From Euwallacea fornicatus (Eukaryota > Arthropoda > Insecta > Coleoptera > Curculionidae): a DNA stretch of 64,000 nt. Both the position numbers and the translations under genes were made by a program. Position 1 is the stretch's first letter, and each line of letters starts with the position of its first letter. Shown in pieces: positions 1 through 12,300 of this stretch. The DNA lies in NCBI RefSeq assembly GCF_040115645.1, contig NC_089549.1, positions 4,030,001 through 4,094,000 on the forward strand, given 5' to 3'. The notes beneath the pieces are model-generated. The model ran no database searches and was not told the origin of the DNA. It worked only from the letters and a program-made list of their open reading frames with translations.

Positions 1-1137
1 TCTGATTTGACTATCGCAAATTTTTACCTTTGAGGCTGTTTAAATCGAATAGTTCATACGAATGATATTCATTCCAAAACAGAACATTTAAAGGGGAAGC
101 GTGGAGATGCTATGGTATCTTTACCCTTTGTACAGGTTCTAAGAAGTTGTAGTGAGCTATGTCGCAGACTTAACCTATCCGTTGAAGACGGTGATCAATG
201 GATCCAGTGAAATTTATATTTTTTTGTGTTGAATTATTGAAATAAACACTTATGAAACAAGAACCTTGATTACGATTGCTAGGAAAACGAGAATACATTT
301 TTGGTGCTTAAAAAATTTTCCGACTAAATGGACCTATTTTTCAATATTTCTCTGTAATGAAAGGGAAAATTCGAAACGGTAAGAACTGGTTGAACCATTT
401 TGAAATAAACAAGAACTTTCATAAACAATATATTTTCTCGTAAAATAAAAAAATAGTAAATTTTCTCCTCCGGACAACCCCATCTGGGGACATACTGTAT
501 ATTTGCACTTCAACTTATTCCCACATTTCTCCGTAAAAAATGAATTTAGGTTTGTTATATTAGTTTTTCCATTATCTAGGCTGCGCACAATTCAGTCTAT
601 GAAATATCCTGCACTATGCAGTTTTGTGTCTTTCATAATCTTCACCTCGTCAACGATTTGTAATGTAGCAATTCGATTTTTTATGCCTTACAGCGTTTTT
701 TTGTTGTAATACTAGTGCTGTACTTATACAAAATTAGTGTTCTACTGGGAGTTCTTAAGAAGTTTGTTGTGTTCTCTTGGTATGAGGTTGAAACACTGGA
801 GCGTCATTGTTAAGGTTCCACATTAAATATCATTACACCTAAAATGGTCCGTTTAACAGAGACGAATATTTGAAAAAACTCTCAATTTCATAAACTAAAA
901 ATTATTTTATGCCTCAAACGCTATTTTTCAACTTAGAATATCAATGAAAATAATAAGGCATAATTACTGAAATGAAAGATTTCGAATTTAATGGCCTAAC
1001 TATGAAAAATTAAATGTTGGAGAGTTCTCGATCAGTGACATACTCCTGGGTGGTGTTCCAGACGTATATCTAAGTGTACAAAACATGGGACAAACTGCTT
1101 CAATCATTTTTATTTAGGAACTTTCTCAATTTTTTAG

Positions 1138-1441
1138 GTGGGCTTGAAAATCCAAACAAAAACACCATTTTCGGCCTATTCCGTCGCGAAAGCCTTGGAT
1201 CAGACCCCACTAACAGTAGCGAGTCAACGCCACTCAAAGAGCGCAGAGGATCGACTAGTAGAGCTTCTGTTGTCATAGTCGAAGAAGGAGAATCCGATCC
1301 ATTAGGGGCTATCTCAAGGGAACCGGCCACCCTCACCAAGCAACTTTCTCTAGGGGCAGGGACTCCCCAAATCCCTCCCCCTCCTCAGACTCCCGGACAG
1401 AGGCGACAAGCTCGACGAGGCTCCATGCTCGAGCTAAGCGG
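1138..1441 (+). CDS. Penultimate coding exon of the unidentified gene
   Basis: Acceptor AG at 1136-1137, donor GT at 1442-1443. It is entered with one base carried from an upstream exon and left with two bases of a Gly codon. An alternative acceptor at 1116-1117 would add about seven residues in the same frame. Confidence 0.7.
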
Positions 1442-3742
1442 GTGTGTTTCTGACTACACTAATCATATTTAGGGCCATGTAAGCGAAAAGCATCATGTAT
1501 GTTTGTTGGATGGGTGTTGTAACATGCAAGAAATATCCTGCACGAGCGATGTCTTCTACTTTTTCAGGAGATTGAAGAAAATAGTCTTAGAAACATATCG
1601 GACCATTATACTGATAAATATCTCTACTATCAAATTTATTCTGTGAACGATTATGTTTCGTTTGTGTCTTTGAAATTTTTGATGACATGATAATAAATAT
1701 ATTTGATAAATAATGTTAAAAATTTTGATTCATAAATTAGGTAATATAGAGGATGGCAGTGTTGAACGAAGGACCTTCCATCGAGACCAATAAAAAAAGA
1801 CGGTCTTTTGGGCTATTTTCCTTAGTCTTTATTATCAATTCTTCACTTTCGCACCCTCTATGTGTAACTAACTGTTTGAATGTGGTGAACTGTTCATTCT
1901 TCATTTTCGAACTCAATTTTTGTATTATGGCATATTATGTGCACAGAATGCATTTAGTCCTCTATTTGACCGACTCTGTATCTATCTGTAACTTGCTGAA
2001 ACCACAGCATGCTATCTCTCAGTGTTTTATTGACGTCTTAACACTTATGTTATGTATATTGTAATGAAATAGTACGTTTACTGTCGTTCGAACCTTACTC
2101 TCCATTCAAAGTTGATACCTACCGCCGAAAATATTAAACTCTAATTGAAAAACTATTCAAACCTCGTTTTTGTAAAACAAATTAGTCAACGGATAATATT
2201 CGTGAAATTTAACTGCTGGGTATTTCATACCTCATTAATAATATCAGCTTTCAAGGATATTCACGTTCAAATATTTTATTGTCACATTTTCGTTCCAATA
2301 ATTAATAGCGTTATTATTAACAGCAATTAATGTCGATAAATATCTTACCTTATCTAGATACTGAAAAATGATGCATGAAAGAGAAACAAAAGTAACGCGA
2401 AGACAGTTATGCGGGAGTGTCCGGTCGCCTAAGTGTCTCTGTCCTATGTGCGCAGCCATTTAAAACAAGTTAACTTATTTTAATAATAAACTAATCGCTC
2501 TAAATTTTAATTTTGCAATGAAAATCTAAATTTACAAACCTACAGACACTTGCCATCATCTCGAAAACGTTAGCAATTGTAAATTCACGGAACTTTTCAA
2601 AAAATCAGTCGGATATATAGATATTCATTTAGTGTTTTTTGCATTTAACTTCAAGCATTGAAAATATTTACTAAATTCATTTCAATTATTAATAACGACT
2701 ATCTCAACTTATTAAAAAAAATCTTCAGCAATTTAAGATCACGGACGTGAAATTTTATGTTACACTTCGGTGGTTCCCTACACTTCCTTCCGAATTTACA
2801 TAAAAAGAAATGAACTTGAGAAACTTGTAAATAAAACAATTCCCTGAAAATACCCACGGGCAGTTTAAGGTTTTTTCTTTATCGTCAGACTAAATTACAA
2901 TAAAGATGCTAGTAGAACCGTAATTGATAAGTCATACACTTGCAAGTTTTATTGTTGTCCATTAAGCAACAACTAGCAGAGTTGCTCACATACCCAGATA
3001 AGGCAAACCGCTGTGATTCCTTTCAAACAAACAAAATGATCATTTTTGGTTAATCCTTGGAATAGTAAATACTACACTTTGTGTATGGGGTAATAAACTT
3101 GCACACGTTAGAATAAACCCAAGATTTCATAAACGGTGTTTAGTTTTTTTGCACACCGTGCAATAAAATAAATCCATTGAATCCCTATATTTTAAAACCT
3201 GTTTACAGTAGCGGAATTCGGTAGGATTTTCAAGAATTGTTTCTATGAATTTCAAGGGTTCCTTTAAGCTCCAAATCCAGCACTTTTAACTACCCGCTAT
3301 AAATTAAAACCGCACTACAGGAGCATAGTGCGTCAGTGGAACTGAGACGTGATCTGGAAGGCGTATGGTGATAATGGCTGTCAGCAATGGAAAGTTAAGA
3401 TCAAGTTTTACTTGATATCTACTTAGAATATTGTGAACGAATATCATCCTTCTAATTTTAGAACGGTGTTTTAATAAAAAAACATTATATTTATAAACTC
3501 TTTTCTGCAGACTGACAAGAAACTCGATCCCCGAAGAACAAAACCCTAACCCTCCACATCAGACATCATCCCTCAAGCGCCCGACCTGGCTTGTTCAGCA
3601 ACAAGGAAGCCTTACCAGAAAAGCCAGCACCTCTAGACCAAATACACTTGGGGCTGCTTTGATGGGCACCGTTTCCAGTCCTTCCACAACAGAATCGTCC
3701 TCAGACGAGGATGGAGATCTACTCAAGAAGGCCGGTTTCTGA
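1138..3742 (+). CDS. Last two coding exons of an unidentified gene (partial; Ser/Pro/Arg-rich C-terminal tail)
   Basis: Two exons, 1138-1441 and 3511-3742, join in phase 2 and end at a TGA (3740-3742). The first follows a pyrimidine-rich acceptor (TTTTTTAG) and ends at GG/GTGTGT; the second follows TTTTCTGCAG. Together they encode about 178 residues of hydrophilic sequence with no membrane segment. It is rich in Ser, Pro and Arg and has an acidic patch near the end (ESSSDEDGD) and the C-terminus KKAGF. Several basic-residue-plus-Ser sites (FRRES, RRGS twice, TRKAS) fit kinases such as PKA. I do not recognise the family. A cytoplasmic tail of a channel, transporter or synaptic protein would fit this composition, but that is a guess. 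The 5' part lies outside the window or in exons I cannot see. Confidence 0.72.
1442..3510 (+). other. Intron of the unidentified gene
   Basis: GT-AG intron of 2.07 kb. It is AT-rich and no exon, RNA gene or clear repeat is visible inside. ORFs here are short and look incidental. Confidence 0.6.
3511..3742 (+). CDS. Terminal coding exon of the unidentified gene
   Basis: Acceptor CTGCAG at 3505-3510. The first base completes the Gly codon begun at 1440. It encodes 76 further residues, from LTRNSIPEE to the stop. The phase agreement with the upstream exon is the main evidence that the two belong together. Confidence 0.72.
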
Positions 3743-6099
3743 TCTACAAGTTCTCCCCTGCAGAAGGGGCCAATTTCCAAATCGCTTAGTCCAATATTGA
3801 CTCATATTCACAAGAAGTACCAGGTTTTCACGCGAAAATTTAGTCGTGACATAGTTTAGATTTCTATTAGGAAGAGTTTAGTTTAGTTAGGAAATTAAAG
3901 GGTTTTAACGGCTAAGATAAGAAATTTTTGAGGTGTAAAAGTGAGTATTTCTCAACAGTACTGAGGAGTGTGATTGAATATAGCTGCGGAGTTTTGATAA
4001 TGCAAGGTGACAGAAAAAGAAAAATGTTATGAAACCTTAAAGATATGAGAAATGGAAACTTAAAACTAAAACATTTCTAATTAGACGTTAATTATCTACT
4101 GTCTTCACATAAACCCATTAAATTACCATATCTTATAAGTCAACCCAGATATGTTAACAAAACATATACTTATTTAAGATAATATTTAAATGTAGATAGC
4201 ATTTAATCTAATATTTTTTATTAGAATAAAAGGGCTGTACCCTGCAAACATCCCCTGACGTTAGTAACTACTTGAACAACTTTATAATTATAAATCTAAT
4301 TTACGGCGTTCTTTTTTGTTACCATGATTAGTATCAAATAATATTACATATAACAATGCAGCAACTACCATGAAAACGTATGTAGCAATCATCACAATGT
4401 AAATAAAAACTGTAAGATTGTGCCTCATACTAGTTTGTAGCATTTTATAGTTGTAAGTCAGAATTGTTCATTATCATTTATTATGTACAAAGATTTAGCG
4501 TTGTGCAATTATTGTTGTTGTTGTTCATCGTTTCTTACCATTTACCAAATAGCATTAGAATAGGCAATATTATAATTTATTGGTAAGTACTAAGGTAGTT
4601 CAATATACATGTATCTCACATTATTACCAATAATCTGCATTTACATAGACTTGCTTCTTGTTTTCACCACGCGGTATAATCAGTATTTATAAAGTACCTA
4701 AATATTGTCTAGGTAGATATTTCATTAGTACATAGATAAGTAAAAGTAATCATAAGTGTGTTCAAGTAAACATATTAATTATAGTGATCACTACTTCTCC
4801 ACTAGCAGTAACCAGCTATCTAAAGATAAATTGTGGATTGGGTTGCTAATTTTAGTTACAATTATATGCACTTGATAGGGAGTAGCTCAATTTTTAACTA
4901 CATGTTAACTTTTTACTTCTTTGCTAAACTCGCGATAAGGTGAACTGGGCGATTTGAGATTAAGGCAGCAAAGAATTGGAGACTTGGGTCAATTGAAACG
5001 ACCTTTTTTTCTGAAAAATTAAGTGTATCGTTGACTGAATGTCTGGATTGGTGCAATTCCTTGTGTGTGTGCGTGTATCTACGGAGATGTTATTAGAGCC
5101 TGATGTGACTTGAGTTATTTCTCAATGTTTATCAGTATAAGAAATATAATAAGTACTATATCTCTTAAGTAGGTATAGTTAACGAATATCAATTTAGATT
5201 TACTTACTAAAAAATCTCTGTTGACTAAGTTAGAAATGTTAAGCAAAAAACACTTTGAATAATAGGGATTTGACCTTTTAGTGAATATGGTATCAGTTGG
5301 AAGATGGATTTATGATTATGCAATTATTTGAAAGAAGGTTCAATTCGATGATCTGTAAATATAATTGTACCATTCGTAGAAAGATATTTTTACATTCGGA
5401 CAATACCAACTTGTGCAAAGGGCGATTATCAATTTGCAATTGTTAACGATGAATTCTTAATAAATTACTCTTGAACTTACCAGCGACAGTTTAATTTCGC
5501 AGTTTTGCGGATCCCCTTACCAAAACTCTTACGACGTTACTGATGGCTCCAGGATTGAGACGAAACTTGAAAAATGTTGCGAAACCGAGAAAAATACTTA
5601 AGTACAAAAAGCGAATTTAATTTCTGGTTAGACGTCACGATTACTTTTTGAAATTGACAGGTATTAAATGTCAATAAACTGACATTTTAATCAACTAAAA
5701 ATAATTGATAAGTTATTCTTTTTTTGCTGTGTGAATTCACCTTTGGTAGACATGGACCATCTAAATCTAATCAGTTTCTTATAAATTAACTATTATTGTT
5801 CAATTTTCAATTAAGATATGATCTCCGGGCGACTTGATAGCGATGCCCTCGTATACGCACTCACTTGTAACGCAACAACGCAACGCGCAAGTTCAAGAAC
5901 GGCTTCATACTATATGGCCGTAAATTCCCATCAATCCGTACAGATGCACCTATGCATCGTAGGCAAATCCCCAAATATGTTATTTAATAAACAACTGTAA
6001 TTATCAAATCTGATTGAAGAAACTATAAAAACATAGTAGATACTAACCAAACAGCAGCCAGATTACCAAAAATGTGATTTGCCAGTATTTAAAAATAGT
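3743..6099. other. Intergenic region between the unidentified gene and SLC39A11
   Basis: AT-rich sequence including the 3' untranslated region of the left gene. No coding or RNA feature is recognisable. The two genes are in tandem on the + strand. Confidence 0.5.
4225..4230 (+). promoter_or_regulatory. Candidate polyadenylation signal of the unidentified gene
   Basis: AATAAA lies 483 bases after the stop codon in AT-rich sequence. Other A-rich hexamers occur nearby (about 4399), so the choice is uncertain. Confidence 0.3.
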
Positions 6100-6259
6100 T
6101 TATCGTAAAAGAGCGATTTCCGCGATTTCGTTGCGCAAGTCGTCTGCGTACCCCGACACGTTTCATAAATTGAAGTGGGAGCGCTGGGATGGCAGTTTGT
6201 GCGGGTACGCGGTTTTAAGTCGATTTCTTCCACGCAGAAAGTGTTGAATCAAATTCAAC
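6100..6259 (+). promoter_or_regulatory. Probable promoter and 5' UTR of SLC39A11
   Basis: A short CpG-richer block (GCGATTTCCGCG, TTGCGCAAG, GGTACGCGG) stands out from the AT-rich surroundings directly before the ZIP11 start codon. No convincing TATA box or Inr with correct spacing is visible, so the transcription start is not placed. Confidence 0.45.
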
Positions 6260-6367
6260 ATGTTGCAAGGATATTCGCCGGTTATGCAGGCCTTCTTGGG
6301 CACCCTTTTCACTTGGGGATTAACTGCCTGTGGTGCTTCTTTGGTCATCGTAATTCGGGGCTCTCAG
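6260..6367 (+). CDS. SLC39A11: SLC39A11 coding exon 1
   Basis: ATG at 6260, 36 codons ending GSQ, donor CAG/GTTAGT, phase 0. It encodes the first membrane segment. The start is chosen by alignment of MLQG with animal ZIP11 proteins. Confidence 0.93.
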
Positions 6368-9300
6368 GTTAGTGTTGCAACAACATAACCTCATTTGTCA
6401 AACGGCTTGCTGTATGTAAACAAAACAAAATACAAGAAATGGATTGCAATAACAACAAAAAGACTATCTGTTTTTTTAGGTGCCCCTAAAATACAACTTT
6501 GACCTATCAAGTCTAACACAACATTGTCTGATTTTTTTCAAAGTTGGCAGTCATTTTCACAGTTCTTATATACCTTTTTTTTTAATCAAAATTTCTCAAA
6601 AAAAAAATTAAAATATCCAAAAATATATATATTATACCTATTTACTAAACCTCTGCATTTGCCATGGAATTTAAAGCTGGCTCTCATGTAAAACTCAAAG
6701 ACAATGAGTGGTGCTGAATTTCACAAATGTAAGCCTAAAAATTCCAACAATAACAAATCTTCAGTCTTACTCAATCATTAAAAAGATTAATTAAAATTGA
6801 CTAGCCAGAACATAAAGTCATCTAAAAAAAATTACAATCTTAATTGCTAATATTATTTAAATCAATGTTTAACAATTGACAATTGTTTTTTTTTTTTTAA
6901 TTTATTTAACAATATTCTTACATTGTTATTTATTACAGAGGAAAGTTCTGGATGCAAGTTTAGGCTTTGCAGCCGGCGTAATGGTTGCAGCTTCATTTTG
7001 GTCGCTGTTATCCCCAGCAATAGAACTAGCTGCAACTTCCAAATACTATGGAGAAAATGGGGAATATGCATGGGCCCCCGTTGCTTTGGGTTTTCTCTTA
7101 GGATCACTATTTGTTTACGGTGCTGATGTTCTTATAACTACGCTGGGGTTACATTCACCAAATATGATGCTAGGTATGTGTGATATTGATATTACTCACA
7201 TGTTTAAGAAAGGAAATATATTTTCTCTACTACTATGATTAATGGCACTTTACTACATGTATTTGTATGCAAAAACCAATACATAATTTAGATTTCTTTC
7301 CCACAATTCTGCTGTATTTCTTGTAAGTGTATGTAAGTAAATGTTTCAATTTATTCATAGTAGTAGAAAAAATATTGTAACATTTTTTGTAACAACTGAA
7401 TGCATAAATGTTCTACTTTACAGCGCTCCATGCCTCCAACAAAGGCAAAAGTAGAGATGGTTCCCGAAGGGATTCCACACATGTACCGCTACCTGACACG
7501 GCTGTCATAGACGACATTGGTGGAACTCACGTTCATCGCAGAAGGGGTAAGATAAAGATCGTTATTATTTTTTAATTGTGTTAGAAAGTAAATAAACATG
7601 ACAGGAAAAGAGTAATTTAAAAATATCAAGGTTTTTATCCAAGTTTTCTTACCAAAATCAACAGATTTATTCCTAGATTAACTTATTAATGTATGCATCA
7701 ATGTTTAATATGTATATAGACATTTGTTGATAAACATTTTTTGGTGAAATTGCATAAAACTTCATGAAGAATTTGTCAGTGTAATATGCCTTGTACCTGC
7801 GACATATCTAAATGAATTATAAAATTGATTTTAATACTTAAGTTAAAATTTCCGTTCACCACACTAAAACCTTTCATTTTGATCAACAGTAGGTAAACTA
7901 TATGAAACGAGCAAAGGCCAAGTAGCTGACCCGAATGTTATGCCGCAGAGCTTCGATGACGAATGTGACATCGAAGAGATTGAACGAGGGCACTGGAAGA
8001 GGATCATGCTCTTGGTGGTAGCTATTACTGTCCATAACATTCCAGAAGGTCTGGCTGTAGGTGTAGGATTCGCCGCAACCGGAAGTTCCAGTGGAGCCAA
8101 CTTTGAAACCGCAAGGTAAGACATCCTTGATGGCGTTAACAGAAATGTTTTTTTGCACGGTTTTTAACATCAATTCCGTTATATTTTCTCAACTCGTGTT
8201 TTGTTTAAAGGAACAGTAATCGGGCAAAAATAAGTTAAATAACCCGGCAAGGCTATCGAACTGATTTGTTTTTTTTTAAATTTTAATCTTGACACGGATT
8301 CAATGCTGAAATGCATCAATAAGTTTCAATTAGCATTGATGTGGTGGCAAATTATTATTGGGCCAACAAGGAGCTATTATTAATTTACACGAAACAATAA
8401 GTAGTTGAGTAAGCATTTATATAGATGTGTGCGAACATCAACTTGTTCAATAAGTTATCTTTAACTGGAACAGGAAGTTAACCTATTTCTACTGGGTAAT
8501 GCTTATTTTGCTATTGTGTGGTGCTTCTCTTTACTAGCATCCAGTATAATCCATTAAGGGTTTTATTTGAATTGGAACTTTCCTATTATTTGCTACTTAA
8601 GAAGACGATTACTAAAGGAAAATGTTATCATATGTTAATAAATATGAAAAAACGTAAATGCGCGTAGTGAACGAATGTTTTGCTTTTGATTCAGATTGCG
8701 TGAAAGCATTTTGGCCCAAGAGCCGAAGGTGGCATATTCGATGTCATCTTGGATTGTTATATTGGATGGAAACATGTAAATTCATTTTTAATTACACCTC
8801 TAACTACAGGTGTTAGAACCACTTAAAAATATTAAAATGTACATATTTTTTTAAATAGGTGATACGTTTCTTAAAATTAAATCTTATAAAGAACCTTTGA
8901 TGCAAAAAATTAAAATTATACAGCGTGTTCCTGTCTTAATGAGTTAAAATGCATCCACAGAATCTTTCTGCAAATATTATGATTTAACTAAATTGGTCGT
9001 ATACGAAAATCCACAGTTTGCGTTACCTAGGAGATCAGAATTAAATTCATTTAGATTTATTTGAAATATATCTATGTAAACAAAAATTATGAATATTGAA
9101 ACACTTAAATAGATACCCATCGGCTTTAATGCTAAATCGATTCTTGAGTGTTCATGATAGTAAATATTGGCTTTACCTATCAATAATGCAGCGGTGAACG
9201 GCAAACATAACATTGGACTTGAGCAGCTTGTTTACATTTCTTCTGGTCATTAAGAAGTTCACATCCTCGACCTAGACCAATAAAATTACGATGTGGTTGG

Positions 9301-12300
9301 CATTGAGCCGATTGAAAGTCAAGAACCGCATTGTAATGCTTGTGTAGAATTCGAATAAAAGTCTCTAATTGATTGCAAAAACTCCAAATTTGGCAACCAA
9401 AACAAGCTTAGTAAGGTGTGGATGGTTACCATGATTAGACACGAAGTACTTTCACTCACGTTTTCGCGTTGCAAGGACGAACGAAAGTTAATATATTTCA
9501 ATAGTTGAAAGCCCGAACAAGATGAGGTGATGAAAAGGAGAACGCTAGTTTCTACGTCTGTTGCAAAACACTGATACAAAGGTGGTATACTTGATGCTTT
9601 TAAAGGTAATTTTCACGAATTCAACTTAGTTTCATTTTTATAAATTTACAATTTTAATTCTATTCAAACAGAACGCAGAGTGGTTCTTTACTATAAAAAT
9701 TGAGCTTTGCTTGAGCCTTTCGCGTTGTACCATGTGTTAAGTTCTCGAAGCTAAAAAGTAGAATTGATAGTAGGACACAAGTAGTCACATTAACTGTTAA
9801 TTGGTTCTAATTCCAATGAAATGCATTCAACAAAATTAGAAAAAAGAATATTATCCTGGACACATCGTATAAATATTTTCTGTTTCACAATGATGCAAAC
9901 GATGTATATTTCTTAATACCATCTGCTATATTCGGATTAATATTCACCTTGATCAACAATGTTATCTGAAGGTTTTTCGATTTTCCTGTTTTTTTTTTAT
10001 ACCATATTGTTACACGAGATGGAAAATACTAAGACAGGAATTATTTTTATACTAAACATAAATACAAATTTTACATAAAGTTTAAACCTTGAAATTAATT
10101 ACAATCGAAACGCTGTTTGAGATTATTTTTGTTCATTTTGTTTCAAACAACTTGACTTTGATATGAGTAAAGCTTATATTAATTACTAATTTTTCCATAG
10201 CTATTTTGTTAAAATCAGTTGAATTTGAGCTCGAAGTATAACTTTTCTCAAACAATATTGTTTAAGTTAACATAAATTTCTAGATTTTATAATTTCTTCG
10301 ACCATAGTTACAATAGAAGATCATATAACAATATATCGTATCTACAGTCTAAAACCGTAATAAGCATACATATCCCTACAAGTGCGACCAAAATCTTCAA
10401 ATCGATTTACAACCTCTAGAAAATTTACGGTTATCTTGGCAATGTTTCACTAAAAATCGTTGGTCATTTTAGGTTGTGGTTTTCATTGCTTTTGCAATTA
10501 TTTTTTTATCAAGATTTATATCCGGTTTCTGGCTAGCCATCACACTATTTCTTACTCCTTGTTCTCAACACGAGATACTTTAAGGGCAGATCTGAAGGTA
10601 AAAAGCGCAATTGGCAACGTTGTAGTAATATTACAGATTTCTGCACATTTACAAGCACTCTCTATTCTAGGCACCAGCAAACGGTTTGTTTGAGCTTCTT
10701 TCATTAGGTGTCGCTCGAGTTGTTTGAAAAGAAACTATGACCTAGCCAATAAAATCTTTGTAGATTTCTATAATCTGTGTTTGGAAGATTGCCAATAGGT
10801 GCCGCAAGATGGCCAATGAGTGGATTTTAAGCGTGATGTACATTTCGGGAAATAACACTTTGATTTTTCGACATAGTTCTCATCGGCTCAATATTGACGT
10901 CGAATTACTAAATAATTTTTTTTCCGCGAGGTGTGATTGATATTTTAATGCCGGCATATGTTTCAGCACAAGGGCACACCATTAAGATGAAATGATATGG
11001 TCGTGACTCACCGAAATAAGTTTAATTATATTATTTGGTTTAAGAATAATGAATCTTTTGTGTACATTTCTTGATCCCCTCGTAGAACTGAGAGCCACCG
11101 ATAATTAAATGGCACCAAAGGAATTTCGATCTGGCTGGTGGAGCAGAGGTCGCCGACCGTTCTCGTTCAGTACCACGACCTTTCCGAAATTCCTTATAAC
11201 TTTAAATTTTGACTTCATACCTGTGAATATTGGGCCATGAGGATTCAGCGGAATCACCTGCAAACAACATATAAGTTTCCATTCATTGTTAATTTAAGCC
11301 ATCATATTCGTTATTCCACATTGTTTTTGACGTTAGTGGCAGATTGCGGCAGCTTGTAATTTTACCTAGACCCGATATTTCTTGTCAATTTGGCAACGTG
11401 GCCGATGTACTAGATCGAAGACTTCTTCACAGCTGAGCAAACGGTGCGCAAGGAAGGGGGTGGCCAGGCAGACGTCTTATGCGCAGGAATGTGCGGCGCC
11501 TCAGGCGTTCTGTCGAATTCCTCAAGTTCCCCCTTGCCGTGCCGTCCCCCGCGCCACTGCCTTTGCCTTGCCGCCGTTCATTCATTCACAACGTACGACC
11601 TCCTACCATGATACCTACATGATAGTGCGTCGAGGTTGCCGCTTGTTGTCTTCGGTCCGAGTGAAGGAAACATTCGAATGCAAAATAGAGTATTCCAGTT
11701 TTTATTCTTATTAGAATTTAAATATTCTCCATCGTAAATGAATGGATACGATTTAGCAAGGAAATAAATCTAAACGAAAGATAGAAAAGTGAACAAAAAA
11801 TTCAACGCAAAAATCTTAGGCGCTAAAATTCCCTATATACTGTAGTACGTACATCTTACGTCTACTTAGACCCAGTGTAATGAATTCTCATTGTTGGCTG
11901 GTCTCTCACAACACAATTCTCTATTCATAACCCGCGAATCTATTGCTGGTATTCGGATATAAACGTTTGAATGCCAATTCGAATTCATAACATACATATC
12001 GAAAACATACTTATGTAGTGAATAAGTAGGTAGGCTTTCCAATGCAAATTTGTATTTAGAACCGTTTTCAACATCATACATATGTCACGTGCATGCCTAC
12101 CGTATTCCCGTATGAAATTTTGACACCGTGTCAAGAAAAATTGACGTTTCTTGTTATTCAATGAAGGTAACGGAAAAAAAAATCTCCGACAACAACGAAG
12201 ATAAAATTATATGACATTTACATTAAAAAAAAATTGTGGGTTACTAATAAGCTGTAGTGGGGTGATAATAAAAATGAAAACCTTATTTATACATTGAAGT

